A stretch of DNA of 64,000 nucleotides from Parelaphostrongylus tenuis (taxonomy: Eukaryota; Nematoda; Chromadorea; Rhabditida; Metastrongylidae), in assembly GCA_019055375.1 (NCBI GenBank), contig JAHQIW010000101.1, positions 1 through 64,000 on the forward strand. The letters run 5' to 3'. Within the stretch, counting starts at the first letter, position 1; the number at the start of each line of letters is the position of its first letter. The position numbers and the translations under genes are program-made. The notes beneath the pieces are model-generated. The model saw only the letters and a program-made list of their open reading frames with translations. It made no database searches and was not told the DNA's origin. This document shows, one piece after another, positions 9,839 to 21,315 of the stretch.

Positions 9839-11158
9839 ATGTTCCTGGATCGTCTACGTAACGCGAACCCGAACAACGCGTACGTAATGGAGTCATTCGA
9901 CGTCACTGCTTTATATACCAACGTGTCGAATGACTCCGCATTGCAAGCCACACATGAGCTTCTTATACAACATCAGGGAGCTGTAAACGTGTATGGTTTG
10001 ACGATTGAGCAGTTCATGATCCTACTAAAAGAGTGCCTGAACTGCTCAATCTTCAGATGGTCCGGGAATTATTATGCTCAAACCAGAGGGCTGGCAATGG
10101 GACAGCGACTGGCACCTAGCCTGGCCATTGCCTTTATGTCTAAAGTGGAAGCACCAGTGATGGATCTCCGGCCATTACTCTACTGTAGGTATATAGATGA
10201 TTGTTTGGTTATCTGTTCCACTCAAAAGGAGCTAGATAATTGTTTTAGATTGTTGAATGAACAGTCAGAGTATATAAAATTCACCCGTGAGTTACCAAAA
10301 GACGATTGGCTCCCATTTTTGAACGTGCAAATAAACTTCACTGAGAGCGGCTACATAACAAAGTGGTACCGAAAGCCAAGTAATAAGAATATCCTGGTTC
10401 ACTATCTCTCATCTCATCCCTCACATACGAAAAAGGCGCTAGTAAAAAACATGTTTCGAACAGCAGCCAATGTATGTACCGGGGAGGAGCAGAGAGTAGA
10501 ATCCGTGAAACTGGCTCGGGAAATAGCCACTTATAATGGATACGAATTTGTAACCCCTCGGCTTAGGTTTAGAGGAAATAATGCGCCTCCGAACGAAAAC
10601 TTGAATGAAAGGAAAGTCCCGTTTATCATCCCGTTCTATTCAAATGAGATTAGTACAGCTATAAAACGATGTTTGAAAAGAGCGGGTTTAGAGCAATCGG
10701 TGGCCATTATAGAAATGCTACCGAATGCTCTAAAACGCCAATTAGTTCGCAACCGCTTATATGACCGTCTCTGCATAACGAAAGATTGTAAAATATGTCC
10801 TAACGGCAGAGGCGGTGATTGCATGAGCGTAGGTACAGTCTACCTAATCTCTTGCAAAGCGTGTAGTGATAAATATATAGGCGAAACGGGTAGGCCGCTC
10901 TATGCACGCATAGAAGAACACCTAGCTGACAAGCGTCTTAATAGACGAAACACCCCGCTAGGGACGCATAGAGCACAGAAGCACGACGGAGTTGATTTTG
11001 AAATCGAAGTCACCATCCTTGCGCAGGAGCAAAAAACATCAGCGCGAAAGATCTTGGAAGCATTTTGGATTAATACGACCAATCCAACCATAAACCGCAG
11101 GGAGGAATGCCTTGTAAACACTCGTGATATGAGCCAGTATATAAGACTGTTGTTTTGA
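9839..11158 (+). CDS. PLE reverse transcriptase with GIY-YIG endonuclease
   Basis: 439-residue open frame, the longest in the window. The RT lies at about residues 1-210: motif A SFDVTALYTN (19-28, Asp21), motif B GLAMGQRLAPS (84-94), catalytic YIDD (118-121), then FLNVQI and KWYRKP. A cysteine cluster (C312, C317, C320, C328) leads into the GIY-YIG nuclease (333-420): VYLIS, KYIGETG, Arg357 in YARIEEH and the late EAFW Glu. Product: retrotransposon polymerase that primes on nicked DNA. The first part of the protein is separated by two frame breaks (9729-9838), so the copy is probably defective, although the enzymatic frame itself is intact and may be recent. No own promoter was seen. Confidence 0.93.
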   Translation: MFLDRLRNANPNNAYVMESFDVTALYTNVSNDSALQATHELLIQHQGAVNVYGLTIEQFMILLKECLNCSIFRWSGNYYAQTRGLAMGQRLAPSLAIAFMSKVEAPVMDLRPLLYCRYIDDCLVICSTQKELDNCFRLLNEQSEYIKFTRELPKDDWLPFLNVQINFTESGYITKWYRKPSNKNILVHYLSSHPSHTKKALVKNMFRTAANVCTGEEQRVESVKLAREIATYNGYEFVTPRLRFRGNNAPPNENLNERKVPFIIPFYSNEISTAIKRCLKRAGLEQSVAIIEMLPNALKRQLVRNRLYDRLCITKDCKICPNGRGGDCMSVGTVYLISCKACSDKYIGETGRPLYARIEEHLADKRLNRRNTPLGTHRAQKHDGVDFEIEVTILAQEQKTSARKILEAFWINTTNPTINRREECLVNTRDMSQYIRLLF

Positions 11159-11360
11159 TGGGTAGGGTGCATTACGAGCCTATGTGTCTCTCTTTCCGGT
11201 GATCTCCACTTGGATCATTCAGTGGAACACACATAAAAAGCGGTGAGTATGTTGAGTGTTGATTTTGCTTGATGCGATTGAAATCTAGATCTGGTGATTT
11301 TTTCTAAAGAAGTGATAGAGGTGTTTGACTGATTGTATTGCAAACATTTTGACCTTTCCA

Positions 11361-11395
11361 GGCTCTGAAGAAGGCGAACTGCCGAAACGTCAGCT
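11361..11395 (+). ncRNA. PLE hammerhead core, pair 1 plus copy
   Basis: GGCU, CUGAAGA, GGC/GCC stem II, GAAACGUC, AGCU in order on the plus strand, 200 bp after the RT-GIY-YIG stop codon. Identical to 7207-7241. Confidence 0.72.
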
Positions 11396-12229
11396 ATCGA
11401 ATAAAGTTTATGTAACACCTCGTGTTCTGCTCAAGAAGATAATCAAGAATCATGCTGAAGCATGCCGAGGTTAATAGACAGTCGGTCTTGGGAATTGTTA
11501 GAAAAATTTTTTGTTTTAGTAAGAATTTTTACTAGACCTTTTGCTATGGTAGTAAATCTTGAATCTTGAAATGTCTAGGAATGCACATGTCTGTTTAGAA
11601 AGACCTGTCGAATTGCTGTAGTAGTAGAATTCACCATCTTACACGTACATCGCATATTATCGCCCACATATTTCGGAAGACAGAGTTCCTCCAGCTGACT
11701 ACTAATATTCATTCGAAGATGTAAATATCGAAAATCCAAAATTTTCTATATATTACAAAAATCCTTTCCAGAACACTGCAACAGAGGAGATAAGTCTGTA
11801 TTTTCCAAACGTGTAGTTCATGCAGGACAAGGATTTCACAAACTATCATTATCCATCCGATAGCGCAAATTTCGGCAATTCTAACACTGTATTTGTCTTT
11901 TGAAAGCCGTGTAATTGCACTTGCATCAGAAAAAATTGACCTTGAAACACGTCGCGCACAAATTGTCGACTAGTGTGTGTGACTGATTGTAGATCGATAA
12001 ACCGCGAAGAGCTGGCAATTGCTCACGCAACGCTATTCACGTGTGGCGCACAATTCTTACAACTGAATTTGGGATTTTATTCAACACTGTTAGGAAAAGA
12101 TGGACAAAACGAGTGAGTCTGATACTCCAAGACTTTCTCTACAAACTTTGCTTTTCGCGCATAGGTTTAGATGACTTCCAGTGGTCTCGTAAGCGCTTTC
12201 TCTAGTGTTTCCATGAACGCTGATTTATG

Positions 12230-13065
12230 TGATTTGGTCAGTAGATGTTGAAATTTTCGTTATGGGATTGCTTCAGTATTGAACCTAATAGAATCGGAAA
12301 TCAAACTTGACCCACTCACGATTCTCATTCAATGGTGGTAGTTCAAACTTAGAATGCGATAATATTCCTGCGACTTCCACTTTTTCGACTGAGCATACAT
12401 CTTGTTCTATGAGTTTCAAAAATCACGATGCAGAGTATGCCTTAACCTATTGTAAAACATCTCGGAGCGAATACATCTCCGGAATGGATGGACCACTTTG
12501 CGCCCGCCTAGACGAGTACCTGGTCGGAAACTTGAAACAAAACAAAACGTCTTCTCTTTGCACCTTTGTCTAAATGCCAGAAACCCAAGAATAAATTACA
12601 AGAATGAGTGCCTCATCATCAGATGTGATGTTCCGCCATTTCTTATATCGACTTTTTGATATGAGCCAAGCACAATCCTATTCAATGTGAGACCTTTCTC
12701 GGCTTATCTCTCGTCTCCAGTAGATAATTAAATATATTGAATTATAAAATAATGGAAAATGTAAGTCATAATGAAGACGTAAAAGGAGCAAAACAGTAAG
12801 TGATTTGAAGAAGCCACACACGTTTGAATTTGAAAGATTATCTATCATTTTCCTTTGCTGAGGTTATGAGAATACTTCAACAAATTCATTACGCTTCAGT
12901 TTGACGCTTTCATTCCGAATGCGATACCTCCGAAAGCTGTGCCATAGTTTTATTATACTGTGTTATTTTCAATTGGTTTTGCTGTTAACAATTTTGTATT
13001 TTTCAACAATAAAAAACACTAAATTATACCGAGGTGAATAGATAGTCGTTTCTTATAGTGTGGTC
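12230..13065 (+). mobile_element. Decayed PLE 3' part
   Basis: The plus frame from 12307 retains degenerate GIY-YIG words (GPLCARLDEYLVG for GRPLYARIEEHLAD). A second piece (NPRINYKNECLI, about 12585-12650) matches the PLE C-terminus. The family 3' motif follows at 13027-13060 (ACCGAGGTGAATAGATAGTC). Several frameshifts; no RT part remains. Confidence 0.65.
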
Positions 13066-13069
13066 AATT

Positions 13070-13800
13070 TGGCTTTTGAAATTTAAAGAAGTTTCGTGAC
13101 AGAATGGCTCAGCAAAAGAGAGAGCAAACATCTCTCATTCCACCTGTGTCACGAAGAATCATTAGGTCACCTTTAGCCAACGCTCAAACCCATTATCGCT
13201 TACATGGAAACGTCCTTGTGGTCTAGCCCACCAATGAAGTTGCGATCCTCTATGAAGGGGATTTGAGATCTACCTCATAGATTACTAAAAAACTCCTCAG
13301 ATTAAAAAACGTAGAAACATACAATAAGGAAAGAAAACTAAAAGGGCTTAGCCTTATACCTCAGAAAATAAAGTATTCCATTTATAAGCCAAACGCACAG
13401 AAATGATAGCAATTTTTTGTTTGCATGTTTTTCAGTCTTTTTTCTTTCTTTTGCAAAAGGAGTGATTACACAGTAGTCGACTGTCATTCAATTAATTTAG
13501 TTCAGAACTGACGAATTCTTCAGTTTTTTTGCATTCGGCAAGTTGGTAGCAGATTTACCTGAGTAAACAGATAGCACATCAAATGTGCATTCAAACACCT
13601 CTGATGATGCTTGATAAACTTGATTGCACAGGGCAGCCATCACAGAAAACTTAATTCCAAGACCTTTATTTTTATCTTTACATTATCACAATTCAAAACG
13701 AACTCGATTCCAAGCGTTTTCCAAGAAGTTTACGACGAAATCTCAATAAAGTGATGAGTTTTTATCTTATGTGTTCACATTCGTAGTGCGGCACATATTG
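13070..13800. other. No gene recognised
   Basis: AT-rich sequence with no convincing frame, splice pattern or repeat match within the window. Confidence 0.4.
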
Positions 13801-13817
13801 GTAATGATCTTTGCTTT

Positions 13818-14101
13818 TTGGTTGTTCGGCGCCCCGGGGGTAATTTTCACGTTTTGAAATACCTAAAAAAAAGTGCTCTGGAAACGTACAAGGCAATAAG
13901 ATGGGGTGTTAAGAATCATTGTTACCTAACAGTAATATTGGCGACGGGGATACTTACCGTAGTATGTTTTGTATGCGGTGTTTTCCTACACAGCAGAGAG
14001 AAACGAAAATGGAACAGGATAACGATAAGGCTGCAAAGTACATATATCGCTATGAATTTCTAATCAGCAAGGCAGTTGAGTTACCTACTAATTTCTACTG
14101 A
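13818..14101 (+). CDS. Possible short exon region, unknown product
   Basis: Two overlapping plus frames. One (81 residues) has a membrane-like stretch CYLTVILATGILTVVCFV; the other continues RETKMEQDNDKAAKYIYRY to a stop at 14101. An acceptor-like TTTTCCTACACAG at about 13982-13994 could join them across a very short intron. No family recognised; it may be chance. Confidence 0.2.
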
Positions 14102-16590
14102 AGAAATTATCAAGCGCTAATTACACTTCCGCGAAGATAAAAAGAGTTTTTTTTGCTTCGTTCAGAACGTGAACGAAAACGGTGCCATGCAAAATAATGC
14201 TCCATCTAAATTAAAATTCCATGGCAATTTCAGAATTTCCATCAAGACTTATCTCCAATTCGGTACAAGACTTGTCCGAACGAATAGCAGCGCTAACTTA
14301 ATGCTGCAGTAGAGCACCACGAGCCTACATTTAGATTGAACATAAGCTCATTCATTACTAACTATGCTTAATGAAGTCAAATGCGAGGCATATTCTTCAA
14401 GTGTTGATCAACATTAGGAGCTCTGGCCCTTTATACTGTGAGTTACTACAAACAATTGCTCTATTAATACCGCCTCAGAGATGAATTCCAAAAAAAGTCT
14501 CTAACAACGGTTTGCTGGGTAGAAAATTTTTATTTGATGTGATAAAATGACTTAGAATGAGAAAAAACACTTTTCAAAGCCGAGTCGAGGAGCTGGAAGA
14601 CAGGACATAAAAATGCAGATTTGTCCAGTTCTTTCATGTATATTCACATTTAGATATTCTAAGCCTTTCCCTTTTCATTGAACACCGACTGTAATCAACC
14701 ATTAAGGATTATTGTTGCATAATACTCACCCATCTAGTGCGAAGGACAGCTCCCATAAGAATGCGTCAGTAAAGAAGACAGCCCAATGATTTTCAAAAAG
14801 TGGACGGATGCAATGAGAGCTAACATGTTCAAGAATAAATAACACGTTTTCACTCAATGCCTGTAATCAGTGACATGCAGCATGAAGAAATACGTTCATG
14901 ATATTCTGATAGAAATCATAATGTGACTCAATTCATGATTAATTAAACGTGTACCTGCTTGAAGAAACGGATTTCCACTTTCTGTTTTCTTCGCTGAGCG
15001 GCATCTGTGTGAATGCTATTGTACTTATTACACAGCACTCTCTTAAACCACAATTATATTTAAAAATCACATAAAACACGATATGAGTTTAACATAATAT
15101 ATTTAATAACATGGCCGAGAATTTTGCTATGAATATAAAGGTAAACTGATAAACCGATTTGTGTCACTGTTGTACACTCTGTACCGACTGATGAGACCGT
15201 CAAGGAAGACCACATAACATGTTGGCTCAAATAATAATTACGATATGACAATTCAGCTAGCTTGAGACTCAACAAAGTTTTTTTTTAAGATCGCAAAGCA
15301 CAAAAGCACAGGAGTGATGAAATTAACCCGAAAAAACGACGTATACCAACTGAGGTATACGATAGCTTGAAGGCCCTTCTTGCTAGACAAAACTTCTCTT
15401 TCATACTTTTGGTGAATCATTCGAAAGCTTCACGCTCTGTGATTTCGGCGACATGTTTGATTATCAAAAAAGATTCTTCATCACCCTGTAGTAGCGAGCA
15501 TACAGCACGCATAATCATTTCTGATGAATAACTGATTGTTTCTCAGTCATTACTTACTGTGATGGTATATGTGCCGTGTATAAAACTGGAAAAGATCAAA
15601 ACTAAAGATTTTAATCGTGATATCCCTTGTGCAATTCGATACAGATGATTGATTGCCTAATTCATTATAAATGCGCAGTAAGCCAGCGTTTCTCTCTAGA
15701 CAAGACCCAGATATTTGAACCAAAAGCTCATGATCCACTAGAGAAAATCTTGTTCTACCAAAGCAACAGAAGAATCCAAAAAGTTCTGCAAAATGGAGAA
15801 AAAAAGCTCTTGTCAGGCCACGAAAATCTCGACAGCTGCGCAATCCGCTCTGCGCGCAACGATTACCATAGCCGTCCCTTAGGGGTCAAAATGTCTATTA
15901 CGATGATAACGTGGAAGTCTAAAACAACAACATACGGAACTTTTGTGGCACTTTGGATATATGCAAAAAATTTAAGAATGATTCATAAGGACGAAATGTG
16001 CAATAGGAGTTGGAAATGCAAAGTTTTTTATAAGATATAGTCTCATTATCACGCGAGACATAGCACCTCTTCTTATTTGATCTTCTAACCTGACCTGGTG
16101 CAGTTATAGAAGTCATCGGGTTCCCTCCGTTAGACAGCGATGAATGAATATTCGACTCTCTTCGCTGGACAAGAGCTTACCGTAAGAGTGTTAGTAGTCA
16201 TTCGAAAGCTTAAATCTCGCCAGAGTAGTACGCTGCCGTTTTTTTCAAAGCACCCTTTTGAAGCGCTGTAAATTTCAAAATGAAATTATGTTTACATCGG
16301 CAGTGCAATTCAACTATTGCCTCTTTGGTAGCGAAAAACATATGAACGTGCAGAAGAAATCTTGTATATCAGAGTTATACGCCCTGCTTGCAGTTTCTTT
16401 TAAGACAAAGAAAAAATCCTCACTAAAATGACAGAAATGGCACTTCACATGTGACCCGTTTAAGAACCAATCGCTGGTCGTGCTGAAGTCGCGGCGTCCG
16501 CATTGCTTTCTCACCCTCCCGCAGATTAGACACAAACACAAGGTCTCGTATAGAAATCAATCTCATTGTTCAGGAGACCAGAAAACTTCG
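14102..16590. other. No gene recognised; part shared with 51.1-51.4 kb
   Basis: Contains overlapping open frames on both strands (15550-15843 minus, 15627-16040 plus, 16314-16541 minus) without family motifs. The stretch near 16140-16210 resembles 51305-51375 (GAATATTCGACTC / CATTCGAAA words), so part is a dispersed repeat. Confidence 0.35.
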
Positions 16591-16599
16591 ATCGCATCT

Positions 16600-16805
16600 A
16601 TGAGTGATTTGAAAACATCGTTACCTAAACCGACAATGGAGATTACAACTGGGGCATTGGCGAAAAATAAACGGAAGGTCGCAACATCAAATATTTCCAT
16701 CTGCGATGAACTCAGCTATGTAAGACTCCAAAAAATGGCGTGCGGTCCCTCGGTGCCATCTGTGGCGCCATTTTACAGATTCCCACATCCTTTAACCGCT
16801 TCAGA
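16600..16805 (+). CDS. Possible 5' coding exon, unknown product
   Basis: Open frame from ATG at 16600 (MSDLKTSLPKPTMEITTG) ending in a strong donor, CAGA|GTAAGT, at 16805/16806, phase 2. About 68 residues, basic in the middle (KNKRK), Pro/Ser rich at the end. No following exon could be fixed because a transposase relic on the other strand starts 55 bp later. Not recognised. Confidence 0.3.
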
Positions 16806-16859
16806 GTAAGTACCTGTGTGTGGATCTACAAAGTTGTGAAGCTGGTTCAGCCGTGAAAT

Positions 16860-17482
16860 GCTGGAAACCAGCTTTTTATATATCTTCAGTTATGTACTTT
16901 TCCAGCAATCGGAACAGATTGTAGAACATATGGCAACGTTGTTTTTGATAGCAGCCAGCAAGATTGGTGCTGCCGCTACCGGGAAGATGTTTTGTCCCAC
17001 GACAGACTCCTCCAAAGATCCATTGCTGGGGAGCACACGTCCGGCATTGTTCTTTCTCTTTGTGAGCAATGATTAGCCTATCTCCACAATCTCGCCTTTG
17101 CCCCAAATCTTTTTACCATGGCGTCGAATCAGTTGCTCTGCAACAACTTCACGTAAATGGTTATTCCAGTCCACAACTGCGCCGCTGCTCATACCAAGAT
17201 TTTTCTTGCACCATTTGAGCGAAGTTGACCCTTCACTCCAACGTTGGAAGAAACGGAGAGCAGCAACAAATTGAAAGCAACTGTTCCTAAATTAATTTCC
17301 CACTCTAATACCAACCTTATCGCGACACCTGCGCTTGTGACATCGCAAAGCAATTTCTGAATCGAAGTGAAGTTTAACTGGATGTCCTTCCTTGCACAGA
17401 CGTTTGGATCGTAACACGCCGTGTCTCTGTAGGAGCATGACGGCTTCTTTTCGGTGCTTGGCGAAGCAATAATCCTCATGAT
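16860..17482 (-). mobile_element. Merlin/IS1016-like DNA transposase relic
   Basis: Reading minus with frame changes: LLQRHGVLRSKRLCKEGHP, LRCHKRRCRDKVGIRVGN (zinc-ribbon-like N-terminus), ALRFFQRWSEGSTSLKWC, then VVDWNNHLREVV, GKGEIVEIG and, after a break, QQWIFGGVCRGT. This is the order of ISXO2/IS1016-type (Merlin) transposases; the DDE core is only partly preserved and has at least two frameshifts and a stop. The N-terminal part has a relative at 58020-58166. No terminal repeats were identified. Confidence 0.72.
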
Positions 17483-17489
17483 CGAATGA

Positions 17490-18500
17490 AATCGACTAAT
17501 AACGAAGAACAGTTGAAGGAAATTGACTTGTAATGACTAATTAATGTGGGGAATGCTGAGATAGCTCGTCAGAGAGGAACCAGTATTACGAAATCCCATC
17601 CACACCTGGCAATGCGTGTTGGCCAGCTGACGTCGCTGCATTGCGCGCCCTAACCTATTACAACTCTCTAGGAAGTCCTTTCAAAAAACCAAATTTATCA
17701 CGGAATAAGCAAAACTCAGGTTATTATTGTTCCTCTACAAGTCTGAGCAAAATGCTCTCCCCGACGAAAGTCACGTTCAAACGCCTCAAGTATTAAGCAT
17801 GCTTTCATTTTGGCTTTTATAGCGAACTGAAAGTTTCCTCCAAATCTAAATATATCACTTAAGTTTTCCAGATATGAGCTATTAATTGAGCTAGGAAGCA
17901 ACTTGGAAAAATTGAAAAACCCCCTTGTTTCTGAACGGGTGTGCAAAACAGCAATATCTCAAGTGTTAAACCCACTCCTCTTTGTGAAATGTAGAACTCT
18001 AAGAAGTTCTTTCTGAAGAGCTAGTTTATCTTTTTGATCAAGAAGATTTGCTCTATTTAATGGCTAAAACTTTGCTATAAAAAACTTCCATAAGGCAAAA
18101 AATCTTTGAATGTGAAACAAAATCTCATTTTAACTGACATGGCATTAAAAACAAGCAATGTGAGAAATAAAGTACACTTTAAAAATTCGTTTAATTTGAG
18201 TTATCACATAAATGTACTCTCGTCAGATATCAGCAAAAGTCAAGCTTTTACCAAAGGCCTCAATTGGCGCCGCCATAATAGAACAGTACCAAGAGTTTTT
18301 GTCCAGCGAATGGGTTAGAACTTTCGTTTGCCGCTGTCTAGCGAAAAAATATGAAGGGAATCCGGTAAAACTGACAACATTCACGTGGCAATAAGACTTA
18401 CTCAACTAACAGTCCGTAAGTTCGACCTTTCTAAAACTCCACATGTGTGGTGCAAATATCTTACAAACTCTGCTTTTCTTTGAGAAAAACTTGCTCGATG
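17490..18500. other. No gene recognised
   Basis: Only short frames without motifs. AT-rich; nothing assigned. Confidence 0.4.
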
Positions 18501-18833
18501 TTAGCATTCCCTCCCTCAGATCTGATGGCTAACGTTTCGGCGTTTTCCCTTTGGAGCCCAGGCGTAGTATGCCATGCAGTATTTTTTTTTTGCTAATAAT
18601 TCGTATATGTACTAAAAGGCTGATGTAAAACTCACCCTAGAAGATGAATCTGCGATAAGGTGCCATATTATTTGCTATGTTCAAACCTTCCCTCTTTCCA
18701 CTTATTCTCAAACTCTTGCGGTTTATTCACAAAGCCCTAAGGGCTTTTGGCGCCATTTTTGATTCTCCATGGTATCGACTGATTCTAAAGCCTCGCAATA
18801 AACATTTAATACAAATTTTTCTTTGGTACTGAG

Positions 18834-19040
18834 AAGTGGTGATGGCACAGTGTAATTGTACACGGTTCCCTCACCACATACGCCTCCCTCCTTGCTACAA
18901 CAGTTCTCAATGTGGGGCGTGGGCTACTGACGAGAGGAGCGAGACCTCCGCAACACGCGTGTATAGCCCTGACGCACCAACCTCTGGTAAAGCTTCAAAC
19001 ATTCCTAAAAAAGTGATTCTTGGTCCAAGTTTCTTACTTG
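18834..19040 (+). mobile_element. Diverged single copy of the hammerhead repeat
   Basis: About 200 bp matching the minus-strand consensus of the 270-bp unit: hairpin part (GTGGTGATGGCACAGTGT), CACATACGCC, TGTGGGGCG, hammerhead, then CACCAACC and CATTCCTAAAAAA. It is a lone, older unit inside a PLE relic and not tandem. Confidence 0.78.
18921..18969 (+). ncRNA. Hammerhead ribozyme relic with compensatory stem changes
   Basis: GGGCUA, CUGACGA, stem II region, GCAA in place of GAAA, palindrome CACGCGUG, UA, UAGCCC. Stem I differs from the array copy (GGGUCA/UGACCC) at two positions with both strands changed so pairing is kept. Stem III also changes as a pair while remaining self-complementary. 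The GAAA to GCAA change should impair cleavage. Confidence 0.75.
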
Positions 19041-19399
19041 AACCTCAAACCCGCCACTACTGTATATTTCTGCTCCAAGTGCACCTAAGGGTGTATTTGC
19101 TCAACTTTCTATGTAATTGATTTTCGATAAGGACTCAGAATTGTCTCTTGTTCTCCCAATTTCCCCATTACCACATGTAGTGCAAGAGATCTTGTACAGA
19201 GTGCCTGAATTTGTGCAGTCTTCGTTTCTACCACTAGAGCATAACACACGATCTTTTGTCTTACAAGTGGATCGAAACCAAGCCGCAGCGTAATGTGTTG
19301 GGTGGAGCTTCAATAATTTCTACAGAGTTTCTCAGACCACTCTTTTTAGACACATTTTACTTGCAGCTCTTACCTCAAAAAGAGGTGTCTAAATAACAA

Positions 19400-19900
19400 T
19401 GGTAATGAAAATTCTATAAGAATTTCACAAGTTCTGGGCAAAACATTATCTCACAGCTTTCTTCAGAGCCGCTTGTATGACCGCTTATGTAAGGAAGAGG
19501 AATGCATGATGTGCCCTAATGGTAACGACGGAGTCTGTAGAAGTTCAGGCACATTATGCAAGATCTCTCGTGTGATATGCGGAGATGATAGGCGAAACTG
19601 AAAGAACACTTCGGATCAGCATCAAAAAAACAGCTAGATGGGAAGCCGAATAGTCGGACAAATCATCACATGGGTGCGTATGGGCTAAAAGGCAGTAGTT
19701 GCGAAGGCTTTGACGCGCTGTAAAAATCCTAGGGTAAGAGTCAAAACCGTCGGCGCGGAAAACACCTGAGGTTTGATGGACGAACCGCAAGTGTTCAAGG
19801 ATGAAAGGGCGAACATCCAATAGGGGTTCCTTTCTAATTGTCAGAGTAGTGAATTGACTTCGCATTGAACTTTCATTATGCACACGAAAGGTTAACGGAA
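19400..19900 (+). mobile_element. Decayed PLE, plus half of an old head-to-head pair
   Basis: The plus strand reads QSRLYDRLCKEEECMMCP, NGNDGVCRSSGTLCKIS and, after a shift, a remnant of the IGET motif and SARKT-like words, matching the linker and GIY-YIG part. With the minus relic at 18510-19395 it repeats the head-to-head layout of the younger pairs. Confidence 0.62.
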
Positions 19901-19904
19901 TAAT

Positions 19905-21315
19905 TAGCTATGGTATAATAAATTAAGTCAAGACCATGTCGATGGTAGGATCGCCAAAATGTTGACCATCACATCTGAAGGGAGGCCTAGCAACACCGCG
20001 TGAGGTTTGCTCAAAGCAAAGGATAGTTTATGCGATATTTTCATTAGTCACGCACTGCGAAGTTACAAGAAATTACCCTATCTTCCTTTTATAGATTCAA
20101 AGAAGCTGTTGACTGATACGAGACATAAGCAGTCACAAAGGCCCTGGACGTTTAGGATATTCGTACTGAGTACAGAAAGGATCTTTAAATGCTATACAAA
20201 GGTACCACACCTATAATATCACCGTTTTAATACGTTAATAACGTTGATGTGAAAGATTCTATGTAGCATCAACAAGTCGCTAGATTGCTGCCACTTCTCT
20301 GAACATTGAGCAAAAATTGGTTAGGGCGCCATCGAAGCGAAACTTAATGGTCACTATTTGCAGTACATCTCCTTTGCGAATCATATTGTACTTATGGAAA
20401 CCACTTGCCAGGCAGGACGAATCAACGTTGGTCGATGTCAGTAACGCCTGTAATCTATTAGCCTTGTGCTGAATTTTAGAAACAAAGTAGGTTCATGAGT
20501 TACTAAATGACTTCTCACCTCACATTTACATCCAGCAACAAACAATCTCGATGTCTCAGATACGCCTGTATTGTTTGAAATGACAACATGATAAACGATT
20601 TGCTACAGTGCTGAGCAGAATGAAACAAGCAGTTTGGGAAGCGCTTAAGGCTATCGAGAATGCATGCAATGAAAATAACAAAGAACACTCGTGGTTAAGT
20701 TGTCACCTCGGCAATTCTTTTTTCAGGCTGAAAGCATACATTAGAATCATGATTACTAGGCAACGAGGGAGAAAGTTACTAAGCGTCAACGAACGCACAC
20801 TGAAGATACCCCAAAGCGAGAAGAAAATCAGGTTGTGATGCGCTTCACTAATTAAAATCAAAGGTGCCGCTGCACACGTCAAATAATCGCAGCTGAGGTG
20901 ACTCGGACATCTGATCGTTATATCGAAAATCGACAGGCCAGTGCCTTTGGTGGCTGCATTCTTCCAGATGTTATACACACAGCGTTGAGACGCGAAATTC
21001 TTCACAAAAACGCTTGAAAGGAAATATAAAAATTATTGAATTTCCGCAACGATAAGGCTTCAGTTATTCGCCCCAGCATGCGATATGGATGGAACGACAG
21101 TTTGATAGCTTTTGCTGAAGTCCTTCGACAATCAGCGGAGCAACCGGTAAATCAGTAATGGCATGTGACCTATTAAGCTGAAAAGTGCCAAACCAAATGC
21201 AAACTTTTATTTACTGTGTAATGCATTTTTCGGCGGCGCGCAATAAACAATATGCTCACAAGAATGCTGAAAGACTAAGAGAACTTGAAAATAGACGAGT
21301 TGTAATGGACTCAAA
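19905..21315. other. No gene recognised
   Basis: Short frames only. A plus frame at 20608-20838 has an acceptor-like TTTTTTCAG at about 20719-20727 and ends RGRKLLSVNERTLKIPQ-stop, so it could be a terminal exon, but no family is recognised and no partner exon is visible. Confidence 0.3.

Larger units (their letters stand above)
7147..11492. mobile_element. Penelope-like element pair 1, head to head
   Basis: Two PLE copies face outward by their 3' ends: a minus copy (7147-9363) and a plus copy (9364-11492). The arms 7147-9237 and 9364-11492 are near-identical inverted repeats; the 126 bp between them (9238-9363) is extra 5' sequence of the minus copy. Both arms carry the same two frame breaks between the N-terminal part and the reverse transcriptase, so both came from one defective template. 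The plus copy reaches the family 3' terminus (GCCGAGGTTAATAGACAG); the minus copy stops about 25 bp earlier. Flanking AT-rich sequence (left AGAAAATTTCTTG, right AGAAAAATTTTTTG) looks like a diverged target duplication within the palindrome arm. Confidence 0.93.
5381..11690. repeat. Large inverted repeat, right arm (interrupted)
   Basis: Reverse complement of 1-3910. It is continuous from 5381 to 7146, is broken by the PLE pair at 7147-11492, and resumes at about 11493-11690, which matches 1-190. It lacks the hammerhead array and the 452-620 insertion, giving empty-site references for both. Confidence 0.85.
18510..19395 (-). mobile_element. Decayed PLE, minus half of an old head-to-head pair
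   Basis: The minus strand reads KKSGLRNSVEIIEAPPNTL (19300-19390), then DRVLCSSGRNEDCTNSGTLY and KISCTTC (19100-19250), matching the PLE stretch before and in the GIY-YIG domain with stops. A degraded hammerhead-like GCCGAAACGTTAGCC lies at about 18525-18545, where the element 3' region should be. It is interrupted by a diverged hammerhead repeat at 18834-19040. Confidence 0.62.

Noticed and set aside
15550..16116. Frames of 97, 137 and 65 residues
   Set aside because: Overlap on opposite strands, no family words, low-complexity composition typical of AT-rich non-coding DNA.
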